Position numbers and translations under genes: made by a program | NCBI RefSeq assembly: GCF_042453785.1 | Contig: NC_091673.1 | Coordinates: 69,501-133,500 of the forward strand | DNA from: Malus domestica | Lineage: Eukaryota; Streptophyta; Magnoliopsida; Rosales; Rosaceae | DNA: 64,000 nt | Direction: 5' to 3' | The notes under the pieces: model-generated | The model's input: only the letters and a program-made list of their open reading frames with translations | Told to the model about the DNA's origin: nothing | Database searches by the model: none | Shown: piece by piece, positions 60,701 to 64,000 of the stretch | Layout of the letters: each line of letters starts with the position of its first letter | How positions within the stretch are numbered: the stretch's first letter is position 1

Positions 60701-62547
60701 CTTCCGATACTATATGCTTGTACTTACCATGTTAAAATGGTGTCTGCATTTCGATTAGTTTATAGCAAAGCAACTTGTTTTCTTTTGTCATTTTCTTGAT
60801 TTATTTCTAATACTTGAAAATATATGTTATTGAGATGCAAAGGTTTTATAGATGTGAGTAGCGCAGGACCTAGAGAAGGTCACCGTCTCCTTTTCTGGTT
60901 TTCCCAATATACTGTGCATGATTGCAATGAAACCTTTCAATAAATATTCCTTTGCGTTGTGATGCTTCAGATTGAAACTATTTACTTCCTTTCTTAGCTC
61001 TTACTAATTATTATATACTTATGCATATTATCTCTCCTGGACTATTAATACTTATCCATATTATCTCTCCTGAATTATAGATGTTTTTCTGCATGGTGTA
61101 ACACATTGTTTCAAGTAAAAATGTATTTAAAATTTTGAAAGAAAAATATAGTCACACTTACTCGTTTTGGGGAGTTAGGGAGGAATCTGGACATGCTTAA
61201 CTAGGAAATTTTTGTGCTGATGATTCTCTTTGCCAATTGAAAGTGTCAGATTATTAAAAGAATATTGTATAAATGTGGTGGGCCTATTTAATTCTTATAG
61301 TATTTGATGCTTTTGGCAGGATCCACCTGAAGACCCTGTTGTTACTATGTGTGGCCATGTATTCTGTTATCAGTGTGTTTCGGAATATTTGACGGGTGAT
61401 GACAATACATGTCCTGCTGCTGAATGTAAAGAACAAGTTGGTTCTGATGTTGTTTTCTCCAAATCCACTCTCATAAGTTGCTTCTCCAATAATCTTGATG
61501 GTACTCGGACGAATTCTGAGTTGGGCGAGAAATCAATAGTGTTACAGAATGAGTATAGTTCATCTAAAGTCAGAGCTATTATTGAGATTTTGCTTTCACA
61601 TTTGGAACATAACTGTGCTGGAAGCAATGGAGACCCTGCTTTTGGAACCGAAATCACAGATAGTAGATATTCTGGCGTTTCAAGCTCACCAAATAGTGGA
61701 CCAATAAAAACGATTATTTTTTCCCAGTGGACTGGCATGTTGGATTTAGTTGAAACATCATTGAACGAGTATTGTATTCAGTACAGAAGGCTTGATGGGA
61801 CAATGAGTCTGGCATCAAGAGACAGGGGTGTCAAAGATTTTAACACTGATCCTGAGGTTTTGGTCCTTGTCTTGATAAATTGGTCAAATAATGCATAATT
61901 GCTTCTACGTTAGTTCATTTTTACATGAGTAACCCTTTTACCACCTCAATCTGGTCATTGATTTTAACATCTTTAATGGTTGAAATATTTTGCAGATCAC
62001 TGTTATGCTCATGTCACTAAAGGCTGGAAACCTTGGTCTAAACATGGTTGCAGCATGTCATGTTATCCTTTTGGACCTGTGGTGGAATCCAACCACTGAA
62101 GATCAAGCTATTGATCGGGCACATAGAATTGGACAGACCCGACCTGTTACTGTAACACGTCTCACGATTAAGGATACAGTGGAGGACAGGATATTAGCTT
62201 TACAGGTATGATCTTATACTTAATATTTCTGCCTTCCAAGTTCAATTTGCAGTGCCGATGTACTTTTTTTTTCTTCTTTGGGTTTTCTTTTCCGTCTAGT
62301 TCTGATGTGTAAAGAGAAAAGGTTGCTGTTTTTCTGTTATATTTAGGGAATATGTATCATTTTGGCTAACATGAAATACTCGAACAGAAGTTATGTCAGA
62401 TCAAAGTCTTGATATTGTGTCATTGACTCCCATGTTTTGCAGGAAGAAAAGAGAAAAATGGTGGCATCTGCTTTTGGTGAAGATCATGGTGGGGGCTCTG
62501 CTACACGCCTGACTGTTGAGGATCTGAGATACCTATTTATGGTCTAA
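54781..62547 (+). CDS. CHR28: SNF2-RING helicase-like protein, CHR28 type, 1028 aa
   Basis: A non-coding exon ends at 54926. Coding exons: 55902-56012 (exon from 55878), 56101-56299, 56404-56918, 57666-57737, 57823-57900, 58011-58917, 59780-59910, 60244-60465, 61320-61856, 61996-62205 and 62443-62547. CHR27/CHR28 are Rad5/16-like SNF2 ATPases; in Arabidopsis they work in RNA-directed DNA methylation with SUVR2. Walker A is ADDQGLGKT (322-330), motif II DEAQ (about 538), motif [14 protein letters not shown]3HC4 RING (CRVC from 741, [10 protein letters not shown]) sits between the helicase lobes, as in Rad5. Lobe 2 has [21 protein letters not shown] and [15 protein letters not shown] (961 on). 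The N-terminus contains [15 protein letters not shown], like a SUMO-interacting site (inference). The start at 55902 is the first Met of the frame; the Met before AQREFID is an alternative. Confidence 0.93.
55286..55453. repeat. 84-bp tandem duplication in CHR28 intron 1
   Basis: Copies begin 'ggtttcactagaaa' at 55286 and 55370 and end 'cagtctaccacc'. Nearly identical; a partial third copy precedes them at about 55268. Confidence 0.9.
59511..59670. mobile_element. MITE in CHR28 intron, 144 bp
   Basis: Element 59519-59662. Ends 'ggggtgtgatatccacac' and, reverse complemented, 'gggatgtgctatccacac'; arms of about 55 bp. Flanked by 'tattaata' at 59511-59518 and 59663-59670. Lies in the intron 58918-59779. 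Confidence 0.88.
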
Positions 62548-63452
62548 GAACACAACCAAGCGATTCACAATCGTGTTTCTGGCATTAGTATCTTTGCTGA
62601 TTCAAAGAAAAAGCTGGTCTAGAAACAAATATTTAGAACTATGAACCAGGATCCTGTTAAATTAAGGATGCATGAAATCAGTAGTAGCAGCAGTAGTAGT
62701 AGGGCACTGCCCGATATTGTAGGCTCGCATGGGACTAATGGGTGGATTTGCATCCGAACCTGCATCTGTTTTTTTTGGGGGCTTTTTCCCGGGCCGAAGA
62801 AGGCATTTTTGTTCCCAACAAGTGGCGAGTAGCGAGTGAGCATAGGGCTAGGGCTAGGGGACTTGCTGTAAATATTTTCTAATTTATTTTATTGTACAAA
62901 AGAGTGTACTAGTAGTATAGCTTCCTTTGTTTTAGTTTTGTTAACAACATGGATGATAAATGTTGTTTTATGAAATATTATTTGCAATTATATCTTGGTA
63001 AAATCATTTAATTTTGTTTTTGCTGTCAGGTTGGTTTGTGTCAAGTAAATTATTGTTTTTGCTTGTTGATACTTGACAAAGCTATAAGGTCATCATCTTC
63101 CGCTACTCCTATTTTTATCTCTAGCCTCGGGTCAGTGAAATATTTACTAGCTAAGCCTATGCTAGGGTTTTACTTCTCCTCTTCTCTTGGATCCTCCTTA
63201 ATATATTGGGTTTCCTCATCTTTACTTGTATTGTTCATACACATTACACGTTATATACACACACGTCAAGTCAAGTTTGCCCCTTCCTTCTTTTATTTCT
63301 TTCGACTCTCTTCACTTTTTGGAATGTTTGACTTTTTTGTATCATCGGTCATCTCAATTTCCTTTTGTTAAAACTATATTTTAACTAAAAGCTTTCACTA
63401 AAACGTGTGTTTTGTCTGTTATTTTACACTCTAATTTAAATCACTTTCGCTT
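62548..63452. other. CHR28 3' region and intergenic DNA
   Basis: Contains an (AGT)/(AGC) run at about 62681-62701 and a short 'agggctagggctagggg' at about 62843. No further gene. Confidence 0.45.
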
Positions 63453-63618
63453 TAAAAACAAGGGGTGTGATATCCACACACTCCATTTTACTTTTCACAC
63501 ACCTTTTTAATTTTCGGCCGTTAGATCGGATGAATTAAAGAAGATCAACGGACAGAAATTATCAAGGGGTGTGTGAGAAGTAAAACGAGGTGTGTGGATA
63601 GCACACCCCTAAAAACAA
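63453..63618. mobile_element. MITE, second copy of the intronic family, 148 bp
   Basis: Element 63462-63609 with the same ends as the one at 59519-59662, flanked by 'taaaaacaa' at 63453-63461 and 63610-63618 (9 bp). The two copies share the inner 'cctttttaattttcgg'. Confidence 0.88.
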
Positions 63619-64000
63619 TGGACGTAATAAAAAAGAGAATTCAAATAGAGAAATTTGAGTGTTAAGTGAAAGCACTCTCTTAACCAATTACTTGCTTTGC
63701 TCTACTATTACTTGTCTTGGGTAGGTACATGCGTAGTTCTTCATAAGTCACGATATATATTTCCACCCTTCTATGTCTTCCTGCCAATTGAAAGGTGAAA
63801 AGTGAAAAGGAATGGTCCACATACAAATAAAATATGATGAGCACATATTACATTATTTTACACTCACTCACTTCACGAGAACAAAAAGCACACGAACATG
63901 TTTTAAAAAGTTTCATATAAGAACCTCTTAGAACAAGTTTAACTAAAAAGACCATCTACTAAAGCTCACCTCGTTGTAATCTATACTACATATACCTTTC
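63619..64000. other. Intergenic, nothing seen
   Basis: AT-rich DNA without a coding signal up to the edge. Confidence 0.4.

Noticed and set aside
62838-62862. Telomere-like 'agggctaggg' repeat
   Set aside because: Only two or three units, and not the plant TTTAGGG motif; chance is enough.
1-64000. CRISPR array, bacterial operon or giant viral insert
   Set aside because: No regularly spaced repeats and no gene-dense intronless block; all supported genes are plant genes.

Overview
The window is nuclear DNA of a dicot plant. Genes are rich in GT-AG introns, the spaces between them are AT-rich, and the repeats (an Au-type SINE, a Cassandra element with 5S sequence in its LTRs, RTE-type LINE debris, many MITEs) are those of Rosaceae. 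From memory of apple and pear repeats I favour the apple tribe (Maleae), but the sequence alone does not fix the species.

Layout. 1-3505 is transposon debris: an LTR-type element with a coiled-coil gag-like ORF on the minus strand, then the 3' end of an RTE LINE. 3640-6160 holds a doubtful gene or gene relics, an Au SINE with a perfect target duplication and an antisense PP2C scrap. 6900-10690 is non-coding LTR-element sequence ending in a copia-like LTR, with a MITE nested in it. 12158-14707 (minus) is a chloroplast-targeted membrane protein. 16420-17055 is a Cassandra element. 20539-22583 (minus) is MIA40, divergent from a DUF639 membrane protein at 23217-28894 (plus). 29509-32258 (minus) is a G-patch protein with an internal duplication. 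33489-35250 is nested repeats. 35591-41305 (plus) is the PP6-type phosphatase catalytic subunit (FyPP). 43264-44610 (plus) is an intronless DUF6817-type protein. 46374-47483 is an SRP19 pseudogene. 49791-51635 (plus) is an intronless secreted LRR protein. 52308-53932 (minus) is an HMGB6-type HMG-box protein, divergent from a CHR28-type SNF2-RING helicase at about 54780-62547 (plus).

For seven genes I joined exons by hand; every joint keeps the frame and the lengths agree with the families as I remember them (MIA40 145 aa, FyPP 303 aa, CHR28-like 1028 aa, HMGB 217 aa, DUF639 745 aa, G-patch 195 aa, chloroplast protein 313 aa). The genes are housekeeping functions with no operon-like link: mitochondrial and peroxisomal import, protein dephosphorylation, chromatin, RNA processing and plastid membranes. 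I found no CRISPR array, no credible tRNA gene and no obviously new multi-gene system. The interest lies in gene relics, nested repeats with readable insertion scars, and the G-patch duplication.
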